From NCBI RefSeq assembly GCF_026343335.1, contig NZ_JAPELX010000001.1:1612001-1676000 (forward strand): a stretch of DNA of 64,000 bases, given 5' to 3'. The stretch's first letter is position 1. The number at the start of each line of letters is the position of its first letter. This DNA comes from Streptomyces sp. NBC_00078. Lineage in GTDB: Bacteria; Actinomycetota; Actinomycetes; Streptomycetales; Streptomycetaceae. The notes below the pieces were generated by a model that had not been told where the DNA came from, searched no databases, and worked only from the letters and a program-made list of their open reading frames with translations. The translations under genes were made by a program, and so were the position numbers. Shown in pieces: positions 33,277-41,205 of this stretch.

Positions 33277-34746
33277 TCAGCCCCGCGCCCCTCGGGCGGG
33301 CAGTCTGACCGTGAACTGCGTCGAACCCGGTGTGCTGTTCAGGGCCACACTGCCGCCGTGCGCCTCCACCACCGCTGCCACGATCGACAGGCCCAGGCCC
33401 GCCCCACCACCGGGGGCGTCCGTGCGGCGGCGGTGCTCGGCCCGGGTGAACCGCTCGAAGACGCCGGACTCGATGTCCTCGGGGACGCCCGGTCCGTCGT
33501 CGTGGACCGTGAGGACCGCGAAGGAGTCGTCGCTCTCCAGGGTCACCGTCACCTTGGTGCCGGCCGGCGTGTGCACGCGCGCATTGGCCAGGAGGTTGGC
33601 CAGCACCTGGTGGAGACGGTGTTCGTCACCGGTGACGGTGAGGGGCTCCTCGGGGAGGTCCAGGGTCCAGCGGTGGCCGGGGCCCGCCGCCCGGGCGTCG
33701 GTGACGGCGTCCAGGACCAGGCGGGTCAGGTCGACGGGGCGGCGTTCGAGGGGGCGGCCCGCGTCCAGGCGGGCCAGGAGCAGCAGGTCGTCGACCATCG
33801 CGCCCATACGGCCGGACTCGGCGGCGATGCGTTCGAGGGCACGGGTGACCTCGGGCGGCACCGGGCCCGGGTGCAGCAGGGCGAGTTCGGCGTGGCCGCG
33901 CACCGAGGCGACCGGCGTGCGCAGCTCATGGCTGGCGTCGGCGGCGAAGCTGCGCAGCCGCTCCTCGCTGGCGTGCCGTTTGGTGAGCGCGTCCTCCACG
34001 TGGCCCAGCATGCGGTTGAAGGCGCCGGCGACGCGGCCCACCTCGCTGCGCGGGTCGGTTTCGGGGGCGCGCGGCGGCAGGGTGACCTCGCCGCTGGCGA
34101 GCGGCAGTTCACTGACCCGGGTGGCGGTCGCGGCGACTCGGCTCAGTGGCCTGAGCGACCAGCGCACCCACAGGGCGCCCGCGACGCCGGTGAGGGTGAG
34201 GGCGGCGCCGAAGACGATCCCGGCGACCAGTTCGAGGCGGTGGACGGTGGCCTCCACCGGTTCCAGCGGCAGCCCGGTGATCAGCACGTCGCCGTCCTTG
34301 CCCCGGCCGGCCACGACCCGGTAGGCGTCCAGCCTGGAGAGATCGACGCTGTGCCCCTTGCCGTCGGCCCGGACCGCGAGCAGCTGCTCCCTGTCCCGCG
34401 CGCTCAGGGGTACGCCCGTGACACTGCCGGGGCCGACGACGTCCGAGTTGGTGACCGTGGTGCCGACCAGCCTGGCCCCGAACGTGCCCGTCGTCTGCCG
34501 GCGGGTGTCGCCGTGCTCGTCGCCGTCGTGGTCGTCGGGCGGCTGCCCCTTGTGCTCCAGGCTCTGGGGGAAACGGTCGCCCGCCTGGGTGAGCTGCTGG
34601 TCGAGGCGGCTGATGAGGAAGCCGTTCAGCTCGATCACCGCGGCGACGCCGACCGCGGCGCAGCTGACCGCGAGCAGCACGACCAGGCCGAAGGTCAGCC
34701 GGGCCCGCAGCGTGCGCGGCCGCGGCAGGTGGCGTACGAGCTTCAT
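33277..34746 (-). CDS. Two-component sensor histidine kinase
   Basis: A 489-residue membrane kinase. The first span is about residues 17-40, an extracytoplasmic domain of about 130 residues follows (with an acidic/His-rich patch, DDHDGDEHGD, that might bind metal), and the second span is about 172-195. A HAMP domain precedes the H-box FAADASHELRTPVASVRGHAELAL (His273). The N-box is HQVLANLLANARVHTP and the G boxes are VHDDGPGVPE and GGGAGLGLSIVAAVVEAHGG. Its ATG overlaps the response regulator stop (ATGA). The pair is divergent from the flavin electron-transfer operon it probably controls. Confidence 0.92.
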   Translation of the reverse strand: MKLVRHLPRPRTLRARLTFGLVVLLAVSCAAVGVAAVIELNGFLISRLDQQLTQAGDRFPQSLEHKGQPPDDHDGDEHGDTRRQTTGTFGARLVGTTVTNSDVVGPGSVTGVPLSARDREQLLAVRADGKGHSVDLSRLDAYRVVAGRGKDGDVLITGLPLEPVEATVHRLELVAGIVFGAALTLTGVAGALWVRWSLRPLSRVAATATRVSELPLASGEVTLPPRAPETDPRSEVGRVAGAFNRMLGHVEDALTKRHASEERLRSFAADASHELRTPVASVRGHAELALLHPGPVPPEVTRALERIAAESGRMGAMVDDLLLLARLDAGRPLERRPVDLTRLVLDAVTDARAAGPGHRWTLDLPEEPLTVTGDEHRLHQVLANLLANARVHTPAGTKVTVTLESDDSFAVLTVHDDGPGVPEDIESGVFERFTRAEHRRRTDAPGGGAGLGLSIVAAVVEAHGGSVALNSTPGSTQFTVRLPARGARG

Positions 34747-35483
34747 GGGGCCACCGGCTTGAGCACGTACCCGGCTCCCCGCACCGTGTGGATCATCGGC
34801 TCGCGGCCCGCGTCGACCTTCTTGCGCAGGTACGAGATGTACAGCTCGACGACGTGGGCGCGGCCGCCGAAGTCGTAGGACCACACCCGGTCGAGGATCT
34901 GTGCCTTGCTGAGCACGCGGCGCGGGTTGCGCATCAGGAAGCGCAGCAGCTCGAACTCGGTCGGGGACAGCTCCACGAGTTCGCCGGCCCGGGTCACCTC
35001 GCGTGCCTCCTCGTCCATGACCAGGTCGCCCACGGTCAGCCGCGGGCCCTCGTCCAGCTGCCGGGCCATGCCCGCGCGGCGCAGCAGGCCACGGACCCGG
35101 GCGACGACCTCCTCCAGGCTGAAGGGCTTGGTGACGTAGTCGTCGCCGCCCGCCGTGATGCCCGCGATACGGTCCTCCACCGCGTCCCGCGCGGTGAGGA
35201 AGAGCACGCACACATCGGGCTTCACGGTGTGCAGGGAGCGCAGCACCGCGAAGCCGTCGGTGTCCGGGAGCATCACGTCCAGGACGACGGCGTCCGGCAT
35301 GAGTTCCCGGGCCTCGGTGAGCGCGGTGGCGCCGTCCCCGGCCGCGCGGACCTGCCAGCCCTCGTAGCGCAGCGCACCGGAGAGCACCTCGGCGAGGTCG
35401 GGGTCGTCGTCGACGACGAGGACGCGCAGGGGGGTGCCGTCGGGGCGGGTGAGGGCGGGGCGGCCGGACCGGGTGGTGTTCAT
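34743..35483 (-). CDS. OmpR/PhoB-family response regulator
   Basis: A 246-residue regulator. The receiver domain opens with RVLVVDDDPDLAEVL, has the phospho-acceptor near Asp69 in AVVLDVMLPDTDGF and Lys in GGDDYVTKPF. The C-terminal winged helix reads VTRAGELVELSPTEFELLRFLMRNPRRVLSKAQIL and VELYISYLRKKVDAGREPMIHTVRGAGYVLKP. ATG 35483 fits the domain start, though the ribosome site is close to it. The first gene of a regulator-kinase pair, 149 bp from the divergent flavocytochrome gene. The intervening 11-bp repeats are its likely binding sites. Confidence 0.94.
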   Translation of the reverse strand: MNTTRSGRPALTRPDGTPLRVLVVDDDPDLAEVLSGALRYEGWQVRAAGDGATALTEARELMPDAVVLDVMLPDTDGFAVLRSLHTVKPDVCVLFLTARDAVEDRIAGITAGGDDYVTKPFSLEEVVARVRGLLRRAGMARQLDEGPRLTVGDLVMDEEAREVTRAGELVELSPTEFELLRFLMRNPRRVLSKAQILDRVWSYDFGGRAHVVELYISYLRKKVDAGREPMIHTVRGAGYVLKPVAP

Positions 35484-35533
35484 CTCCCTACCAGGATCAC
35501 CCCTGGCGGCGGTGGCCGGCGGGCCCTGTCGCT

Positions 35534-35587
35534 CTGAGTTTCCTGTGAGTGGGCTCAGAGGATGCCCGTTGAGAGCGCCCTGAGAGG
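35534..35587. promoter_or_regulatory. 11-bp-spaced direct repeats, probable response-regulator operator
   Basis: CTGAG (35534), GTGAG (35545) and CAGAG (35556) start exactly 11 bp apart; TTGAGAG (35569) and CTGAGAG (35580) form another pair 11 bp apart. Phased direct repeats of about one helical turn are the usual target of OmpR/PhoB winged-helix dimers. They fill the region between the regulator gene and the operon starting at 35633. Confidence 0.55.
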
Positions 35588-35632
35588 TTACGGCGGCACA
35601 GTTGCGTCCAGTACAGGCGAAAGGACGCACCC

Positions 35633-36985
35633 ATGACCACCGTGTACGAGCGGCGGGCGGCACCGCCCGTGGCGCCGGCCGCGCGGCGCTCCCCCGCGGG
35701 CGGCGTTCTCGCACTGCTGTGGGCGGGAGCGGCGGCCGTGGTCGCCCTGTGGTGGGCGGACACCGCCTCCGTGGTCGGAGCGGCGGGCTGGCTGACCGGG
35801 GCCGGGCGGATCGCCGGGCTGCTGTGCGGGTACGCCTGCGCGGTGCTCGTCGGGCTGATGGCGCGGGTGCCGCTGCTGGAGCGGCGGGTCGGCTCGGACC
35901 GGGTGGCCCGCTGGCACGCCATGGCCGGCCGCTACACGGTCTGTCTGCTGCTCGCGCACATCGTGCTGATCCTGTTCGGGTACGCCGCCCAGGACCGCGC
36001 CTTGCTGTGGCACGAGACGGTCACGGTGGTCCTGGACTATCCGGACATGCTGAAGGCCACCTTCGGCGCGCTGCTCCTGTTCGCGGCCGGCATCACCTCG
36101 GTCCGTGCCGCGCGACGACGGCTGAGCCACGAGTTCTGGTACTACGTCCACCTGCTCACCTACGTCGCCGTCTTCCTCGCCTTCTTCCACCAGCTGTCCC
36201 TGGGCAACGACTTCAACGGCAACTCCGCGGCCACGGCCGCCTGGTACGCGCTGTATGTGGGCGTCGCCCTCCTGGTCCTGTCGTTCCGGGTCCTGGCGCC
36301 GGTGCGGCTGAACCTGCGGCACCGGCTGCGGGTGGAGTCGGTGCACAACGAGGCGCCGGGCGTGTACTCGGTCGTCGTGCGGGGCCGGCGACTGGACGAA
36401 CTGGGCGCGCGGGCGGGGCAGTTCTTCCGCTGGCGGTTCCTCGGCGAGGGCATGGGCTGGACGTCGACGCCGTACTCGCTGTCGGCGCCGCCGCGCCAGG
36501 ACCTGATGCGGATCACCGTCAAGGCACTCGGTGACCACAGTGCGGCGGTCTCCTTGCTGCGGCCGGGGACACGGGTGTGGGCGGAGGGTCCCTACGGGTC
36601 GCTGACCCAGGACCGGCAGACCGCACAGAAGTCGCTGCTGATCGCGGGCGGCGTCGGCATCACACCGCTCCGGGCCCTGTTCGAGACCCTGCCCGGCGAG
36701 GTCACCCTCCTCTACCGGGCTCGTACGGCGGAAGACCTCGCCCTGGGCGGGGAGTTGGAGGCGATCGCGCGGTGGCGCGGCGCACGGGTGCTGTACGCGC
36801 TCAACGGGGCGGACGGACGGCGTCCGAGCCTCACCGCCCGGTCGCTGTGCGCGACGGTCCCCGACCTCGCCGCGCACGACGTATACCTGTGCGGCCCGCC
36901 CGGCTTCGCCCGCGATCTGTACGAGGCGCTGCGCACGGCCGGTGTGCCGGACCGCCGTATCCACCACGAGTCGTTCGAGCTGTGA
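35633..36985 (+). CDS. Ferric-reductase-like flavocytochrome, copy 1
   Basis: A 450-residue membrane oxidoreductase. The N-terminal 225 residues hold about six spans of a ferric-reductase-like heme domain, with His in WHAMAGRYTVCLLLAHIVLI and in WYYVHLLTYVAVFLAFFHQL as heme-ligand candidates. The C-terminal part is a ferredoxin-reductase-type FAD/NAD(P)H domain: RAGQFFRWRFLGEG, PYSLSAPP, IAGGVGITPLRALFE, YLCGPPGFARDLYEALRTAGV, ending HHESFEL. It passes electrons from cytoplasmic NAD(P)H through FAD and heme across the membrane. An FMN-binding gene follows within 11 bp, suggesting the acceptor. Confidence 0.9.
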   Translation: MTTVYERRAAPPVAPAARRSPAGGVLALLWAGAAAVVALWWADTASVVGAAGWLTGAGRIAGLLCGYACAVLVGLMARVPLLERRVGSDRVARWHAMAGRYTVCLLLAHIVLILFGYAAQDRALLWHETVTVVLDYPDMLKATFGALLLFAAGITSVRAARRRLSHEFWYYVHLLTYVAVFLAFFHQLSLGNDFNGNSAATAAWYALYVGVALLVLSFRVLAPVRLNLRHRLRVESVHNEAPGVYSVVVRGRRLDELGARAGQFFRWRFLGEGMGWTSTPYSLSAPPRQDLMRITVKALGDHSAAVSLLRPGTRVWAEGPYGSLTQDRQTAQKSLLIAGGVGITPLRALFETLPGEVTLLYRARTAEDLALGGELEAIARWRGARVLYALNGADGRRPSLTARSLCATVPDLAAHDVYLCGPPGFARDLYEALRTAGVPDRRIHHESFEL

Positions 36986-36995
36986 GGCCTTTGAC

Positions 36996-37439
36996 GTGCA
37001 TGCCCTGAAGAAGAACCGTCCGCTGCGCCGCATCGTGCTGGCAAGCGCCGCCACGGTCTGCGGGACGGTGCTGCTGCTGTCGCTGAAGCCGCACTCCACG
37101 CCCGCCGTCGCGGTGGCGGTGCCCGCGCCGTCCGGCAGTGCGGGCGCCGTTGCTCCCACCGGCACGAAGACCGTCACCGGCAACACGGTCCAGACCCGCT
37201 GGGGCCCCGTCCAGGTCCGGATCACCCTCAAGAACGGCAAGCTCACCGAGGTCGCCGCCGTCACCTACCCGACGGACAACCCGCGGGACCAGGAGATCAA
37301 CAGCTTCGCCCTCCCCCGGCTGCGCAGCGAAGCTCTGCAGGCCCAGAGCGCGTCCATCGACACCGTCTCGGGAGCCACGTACACAAGTGACGGTTACCGC
37401 CAGTCACTCCAGTCCGCGCTGGACTCGGCGAGCGGCTGA
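36996..37439 (+). CDS. Membrane-anchored FMN-binding domain protein, one flavin site
   Basis: A 147-residue protein. A basic N-terminus and one hydrophobic segment (IVLASAATVCGTVLLLSL) form a signal anchor. After a Pro/Ala linker, residues about 58-147 form an FMN-bind domain: VTGNTVQTRWGPVQVRITLKNGKLTEV, then IDTVSGATYTSDGYRQSLQSAL. The Asp-x-x-Ser-Gly-Ala-Thr motif (Thr128) is the known site where ApbE attaches FMN by a phosphoester bond, as in NqrC and RnfG. GTG 36996 has GAGG upstream. It sits between the two flavocytochrome genes and should shuttle electrons outside the membrane. Confidence 0.88.
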   Translation: MHALKKNRPLRRIVLASAATVCGTVLLLSLKPHSTPAVAVAVPAPSGSAGAVAPTGTKTVTGNTVQTRWGPVQVRITLKNGKLTEVAAVTYPTDNPRDQEINSFALPRLRSEALQAQSASIDTVSGATYTSDGYRQSLQSALDSASG

Positions 37440-37515
37440 ACGCACGGGCGGCGCGGCACGTATTCCTGGGCCAAGGGACCACGCCCACCCCCCTTGCCCC
37501 CGCCCCGGAGGAACA

Positions 37516-38898
37516 GTGACGACCACGCTCGCAGGCGGCCGCGCCGCCCGCCGCCAGACGATGCGCCGCATCCGCCCGCGCCGCTCCCCGGCGACCGTCC
37601 TGCTCCTCGCCGTGTGGGCGGGCGCGGTCGGCGTGCTGTGGCTGTGGTGGCACAACACGCCGTCCATCGCCGACCAGAACGGCAAGATCCTCAACGCGGG
37701 CCGCATCACCGGGCTGCTGGCGGGCTATCTGATGGCACTGGTCGTGCTGCAGATGGCCCGGATGCCCGCGCTGGAGCGGCGCGTCGGCTCCGACCGGGTG
37801 GCGCGCTGGCACGCGATGAGCGGCCGCTACACCCTCTGCCTGGTCCTCGCGCACGTCTTCCTCATCATGTGGGGCTACGCGCTGCAGGCCGGCAAGTCGC
37901 TCGGTGACATCGTCCAGCAGACGATCGACTCGGTGAACCAGCTGCCGGACATGGGCAAGGCTGCCATCGGCACCGGTCTGTTCGTGCTCATCGGCCTGAC
38001 GTCGATCGGTCCGGTGCGCCGCAGGATCCCGTACGACACCTGGTACCACGTCCATCTGCTGACCTACGCGGCCGTGTTCCTGACGTTCTGGCACCAGATC
38101 ACCACCGGCAACGACTTCGCCGTCGAGCCGACCGCGAAGACCTTCTGGTACGCGCTGTACGGGTCGGTCACCGCGCTGGTGGTCTGGTACCGCGTCCTCG
38201 TCCCGATCCGGCTCAACATGCGGCACCGTATGCGCGTCGAGGCGGTCATCGAGGAGACGCCTGGCATCGTGTCGGTGCTCATCGGCGGGCGGAAGCTGCA
38301 CCGGATGGGCGCGGAGGCGGGGCAGTTCTTCCGCTGGCGGTTCCTGGCGCCGGGCATGCGGTTCAGCTCCCACCCGTACTCGCTGTCGGCGGCGCCCCGC
38401 CCCGACATGCTGCGGATCACCGTGAAGGCGATCGGCGACCACAGCGCCCGGCTGCGCGACCTCACACCGGGCACCAGGGTGTGGGCCGAGGGCCCGTACG
38501 GCGCGATGACCGCGCAGCGACGCAGCCGCGGCAAGGTGCTGCTGGTCGCGGGCGGCGTCGGCATCACGCCGATGCGGGCGCTGTTCGAGACGCTGCCCGG
38601 CGCGGCGGGCGACATCACGCTCCTCTACCGGGCCAACACCACCCAGGACCTGGCCCTGTGGGACGAGCTCGCGGCGATCGCGGACGACCGCGGCGCCCGG
38701 CTGATGTACGCCGTCAACAGTCCGGACGGGGAGCGCCCCGACATCTCGGCGGAGCGGCTGCAGCAGAAGCTGCCGGACATCGAGAAGCACGACGTGTTCA
38801 TGTGCGGGCCGGCCGGCTTCGCGCAGACCGTGTACGAAGCACTGCGCGGTGCGGGAGTGCCCGCCCGCCGCATCCATCACGAGTCGTTCGAGATGTGA
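37516..38898 (+). CDS. Ferric-reductase-like flavocytochrome, copy 2
   Basis: A 460-residue paralogue of the protein at 35633, similar over its whole length (for example ALERRVGSDRVARWHAMSGRYTL and AGQFFRWRFLAPGM in both). About six spans carry the heme histidines (WHAMSGRYTLCLVLAHVFLI, WYHVHLLTYAAVFLTFWHQI). The reductase part has PYSLSAAP, VAGGVGITPMRALFE and FMCGPAGFAQTVYEAL, ending HHESFEM. GTG 37516 follows GGAGGAACA. Its main differences from copy 1 are a longer loop after the third span (LGDIVQQTIDSVNQLPDMGKA) and a longer N-terminus. It is followed 30 bp later by the double FMN protein. Confidence 0.9.
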   Translation: MTTTLAGGRAARRQTMRRIRPRRSPATVLLLAVWAGAVGVLWLWWHNTPSIADQNGKILNAGRITGLLAGYLMALVVLQMARMPALERRVGSDRVARWHAMSGRYTLCLVLAHVFLIMWGYALQAGKSLGDIVQQTIDSVNQLPDMGKAAIGTGLFVLIGLTSIGPVRRRIPYDTWYHVHLLTYAAVFLTFWHQITTGNDFAVEPTAKTFWYALYGSVTALVVWYRVLVPIRLNMRHRMRVEAVIEETPGIVSVLIGGRKLHRMGAEAGQFFRWRFLAPGMRFSSHPYSLSAAPRPDMLRITVKAIGDHSARLRDLTPGTRVWAEGPYGAMTAQRRSRGKVLLVAGGVGITPMRALFETLPGAAGDITLLYRANTTQDLALWDELAAIADDRGARLMYAVNSPDGERPDISAERLQQKLPDIEKHDVFMCGPAGFAQTVYEALRGAGVPARRIHHESFEM

Positions 38899-38928
38899 GC
38901 GACGGGACTTCAGGAGCCTAGGAAAGCG

Positions 38929-39732
38929 ATGAGGAAGAGTCACCCCATCCGGCGTGTCGTGCTGGCCGGCGCCGCCACCGTGTCGGGCGTCGTACTGCTG
39001 CTGTCGCTGAAACCGGCGTCCGACCCGAACGCCGGGGCCGCCGCGGGCGCCGCCCCCCAGCAGACCGCGGCCGCACAGGAGTCGCCCCAGGGCGGCGCCG
39101 CGGCGACCGGAAACGGCACGGTCGACGGCAACGTCGTCCAGACCCAGTACGGCAACGTCCAGGTACGACTGACCGTCAGCAACGGCAAGATCACCAAGGC
39201 CGACGCGGTGCAGGCGCCCAAGGGCGGCACCAGCGACCAGAAGACCGCCCTGTCCGTCCCCAGGCTGACCCAGGAGACGGTCGCCGCTCAGAGCGCGCAG
39301 ATCGACTCGGTGTCCGGGGCGACGTACACGAGCACCGGCTACAAGCAGTCGCTCCAGTCGGCGATCGACCGGATGAAGGCGAGCGCGGGCTCTTCCCAGG
39401 GCTCCGGAACGTCGCAGGGCAGCGGCTCCTCGCAGGGCTCCGGTGGTGGTGCCGCCCAGGCCAGGACCGTGACCGGCAAGGTCGTCCAGACCCAGTACGG
39501 GGCCGTCCAGGTCCGGATCACCGTCAGCAACGGCAAGATCACCAAGGCCGACGCGGTGCAGGCGCCCAGGGGCGGCACCAGCGACCAGAAGACCGCCCTG
39601 TCCGTCCCCAGGCTCAACCAGGAGGCGGTGGCGGCCGGCAGCGCGAACATCGACTCGGTGTCCGGGGCGACGTACACGAGCACCGGCTACAAGCAGTCGC
39701 TCCAGTCGGCACTGGACCAGGCCGGTGGTTGA
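38929..39732 (+). CDS. Membrane-anchored protein with two FMN-binding domains
   Basis: A 267-residue paralogue of the protein at 36996 with its FMN-bind domain duplicated. A signal anchor (RRVVLAGAATVSGVVLLLSL) and Ala/Gln linker precede domain 1 (about 64-150). A Ser/Gly/Gln linker (SSQGSGTSQGSGSSQGSGGG) leads to domain 2 (about 180-267). Both carry IDSVSGATYTSTGYKQSLQSA with target threonines at 132 and 248. Domains are offset by 116 codons and almost identical at DNA level. It could hold two covalent FMN groups in series outside the membrane. The stop overlaps the apbE start by 8 bp. Confidence 0.88.
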   Translation: MRKSHPIRRVVLAGAATVSGVVLLLSLKPASDPNAGAAAGAAPQQTAAAQESPQGGAAATGNGTVDGNVVQTQYGNVQVRLTVSNGKITKADAVQAPKGGTSDQKTALSVPRLTQETVAAQSAQIDSVSGATYTSTGYKQSLQSAIDRMKASAGSSQGSGTSQGSGSSQGSGGGAAQARTVTGKVVQTQYGAVQVRITVSNGKITKADAVQAPRGGTSDQKTALSVPRLNQEAVAAGSANIDSVSGATYTSTGYKQSLQSALDQAGG

Positions 39733-40528
39733 GTCGGTGGCCGAACGGGCAGAAGCTCCCGCTGCGGTGCGTCATGCGGAGGAGGTCATGGGGACCGTCT
39801 TCTCCTTCGATGTCCGCGGCGGGGACCCCGGTGCGGTGCGGGCGGCGCTGGAGAAGGCGATCGCCGGGCTGCACCGGGTGAACGAGGTGTTCAGCACCTA
39901 CCGCGACGACAGCCAGGTCTCCCGGCTGGCGCGGGGCGAACTGACCGTCGAGGAGTGCGATCCCGAGGTCGCCGAGGTGCTCGGACTGGGCGCCGAGGCG
40001 GAGCGGGTGAGCGACGGCTGGTTCAGCGTGCACTACGAAGGGCGGCTGGACCCGACCGGGATCGTCAAGGGCTGGGCCGCCGAGCGGGCGGCGCGGCAGC
40101 TCGCGGCGACCCCCGGGGTGAGCGGTGTGAGCATGAACGGCGGCGGGGACGTCCAGCTGCTCGGGACGCCCGAGCCGCACCGGCCCTGGCGGGTCGGAGT
40201 GGCCGACCCGCTGCGCCCGGGGGGTCTCGCGGCGGTCGTCTCCGCGGCGGGTGCGCACGAGCTGGCGGTGGCCACGTCCGGCACCGCCGAGCGGGGCACC
40301 CATATCGTCGACCCGCGCACGGGCCGGTCCGCGGTGACCGACCTGGTGGCGGTGACGGTGGTGGCACCCGAGCTGACCTGGGCGGACTGCTGGGCCACGG
40401 CGGCCTTCGCGATGGGGTCGGGGCAGGGGCTGCGCTGGCTGGAGTCCCTGCCGGACGTGGAGGCGCTGCTGATCACGGCGGGCGACGAGGTGAGGTGTAC
40501 GGGGGGCCTGGCCGCTCGACTCGGATGA
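39725..40528 (+). CDS. apbE: FAD:protein FMN transferase
   Basis: A 267-residue ApbE-family enzyme. It moves FMN from FAD to a Thr/Ser in FMN-bind domains of exported proteins, using Mg2+. Family marks: MGTVFSFDVRG at the start, NEVFSTYRDDSQVSRL, LDPTGIVKGWAAERAA (the conserved Asp-Pro-ser/thr-Gly-x-x-K-Gly segment), VSMNGGGDVQLLG (Asp), VATSGTAERGTHIVDPRTGR and ADCWATAAFAMG. No signal peptide is obvious, so either it acts inside or the start is further on. GTG 39725 overlaps the FMN protein gene; GTG 39737 is an alternative. The two upstream FMN proteins are its obvious substrates. Confidence 0.92.
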   Translation: MVESVAERAEAPAAVRHAEEVMGTVFSFDVRGGDPGAVRAALEKAIAGLHRVNEVFSTYRDDSQVSRLARGELTVEECDPEVAEVLGLGAEAERVSDGWFSVHYEGRLDPTGIVKGWAAERAARQLAATPGVSGVSMNGGGDVQLLGTPEPHRPWRVGVADPLRPGGLAAVVSAAGAHELAVATSGTAERGTHIVDPRTGRSAVTDLVAVTVVAPELTWADCWATAAFAMGSGQGLRWLESLPDVEALLITAGDEVRCTGGLAARLG

Positions 40529-40549
40529 CCGGGTCCCCCAACGGGGCGC

Positions 40550-40600
40550 GGGGGCCCTGTCGAATGTGCGGCTACCGCCGCGTGGGCGCGACAGGCCCCC
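40550..40600. terminator. Long hairpin between apbE and argR; includes an interspersed repeat
   Basis: Arms 40550-40562 and 40589-40600 pair (GGGGGCCCTGTCG with CGACAGGCCCCC, one bulged C), enclosing a GCGG/CCGC inner stem. It lies between two convergent genes and can end both transcripts. The inner part shares CGCCGCGTGGGCGCGAC with 58435-58451. Confidence 0.7.
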
Positions 40601-40658
40601 GACCTGCACCAGGCGGGCGGCATGACCACACGCCTCAGCAGCCGTCTCGGCGGCCGTC

Positions 40659-41198
40659 TCAGTGGCCGTTCTGCGCCAGCCGCAGCATGTGCTCCGCGAG
40701 CGCCTGTCCGCCCGTCGGGTCCCGGCTGATCAGCATCAGGGTGTCGTCGCCCGCGATCGTGCCGAGGATGTCGTGCAGCTCGGCCTGGTCGATGGCCGAC
40801 GCCAGGAACTGCGCGGCCCCGGGAGGCGTCCGCAGGACCACCAGGTTCGCCGAGGCCTCCGCGGAGATCAGCAGCTCCTGGGACAGCCGCCGCATCCGCT
40901 CCTCCTTGGCCGACTCGCCCAGCGGCGCGCGCGGGGTGCGGAAGCCGCCCTCGCTCGGTACCGCGTAGATGAGGTCGCCGTCGTTGTTGCGGATCTTCAC
41001 CGCGTTCAGCTCGTCCAGGTCCCGGGAGAGCGTCGCCTGCGTGACGCTCAGCCCGTCGTCGGCGAGGAGCTTCGCCAACTGGCTCTGGGAGCGCACCGGT
41101 TGCCGGTTGAGGATGTCAACGATCCGGCGGTGGCGTGCGGTGCGGGTCTGCGGCACGGCAGGCCCGGCGTGCTGTGCGTCGTCCTGCGCGTGACTCAT
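40659..41198 (-). CDS. argR: Arginine repressor
   Basis: A 179-residue ArgR/AhrC protein. The N-terminal winged helix is [43 protein letters not shown], where the TQATLSRDL recognition helix is diagnostic. The C-terminal oligomerisation and arginine-binding domain has [40 protein letters not shown] with the GDDT arginine-contact segment. It represses arginine synthesis when arginine is plentiful and is the last gene of argCJBDR, 7 bp after argD. Likely targets in this window are the ARG boxes before argC (45590-45630) and argG (30755-30793). Confidence 0.96.
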   Translation of the reverse strand: MSHAQDDAQHAGPAVPQTRTARHRRIVDILNRQPVRSQSQLAKLLADDGLSVTQATLSRDLDELNAVKIRNNDGDLIYAVPSEGGFRTPRAPLGESAKEERMRRLSQELLISAEASANLVVLRTPPGAAQFLASAIDQAELHDILGTIAGDDTLMLISRDPTGGQALAEHMLRLAQNGH

Positions 41199-41205
41199 CG
41201 TCGTC

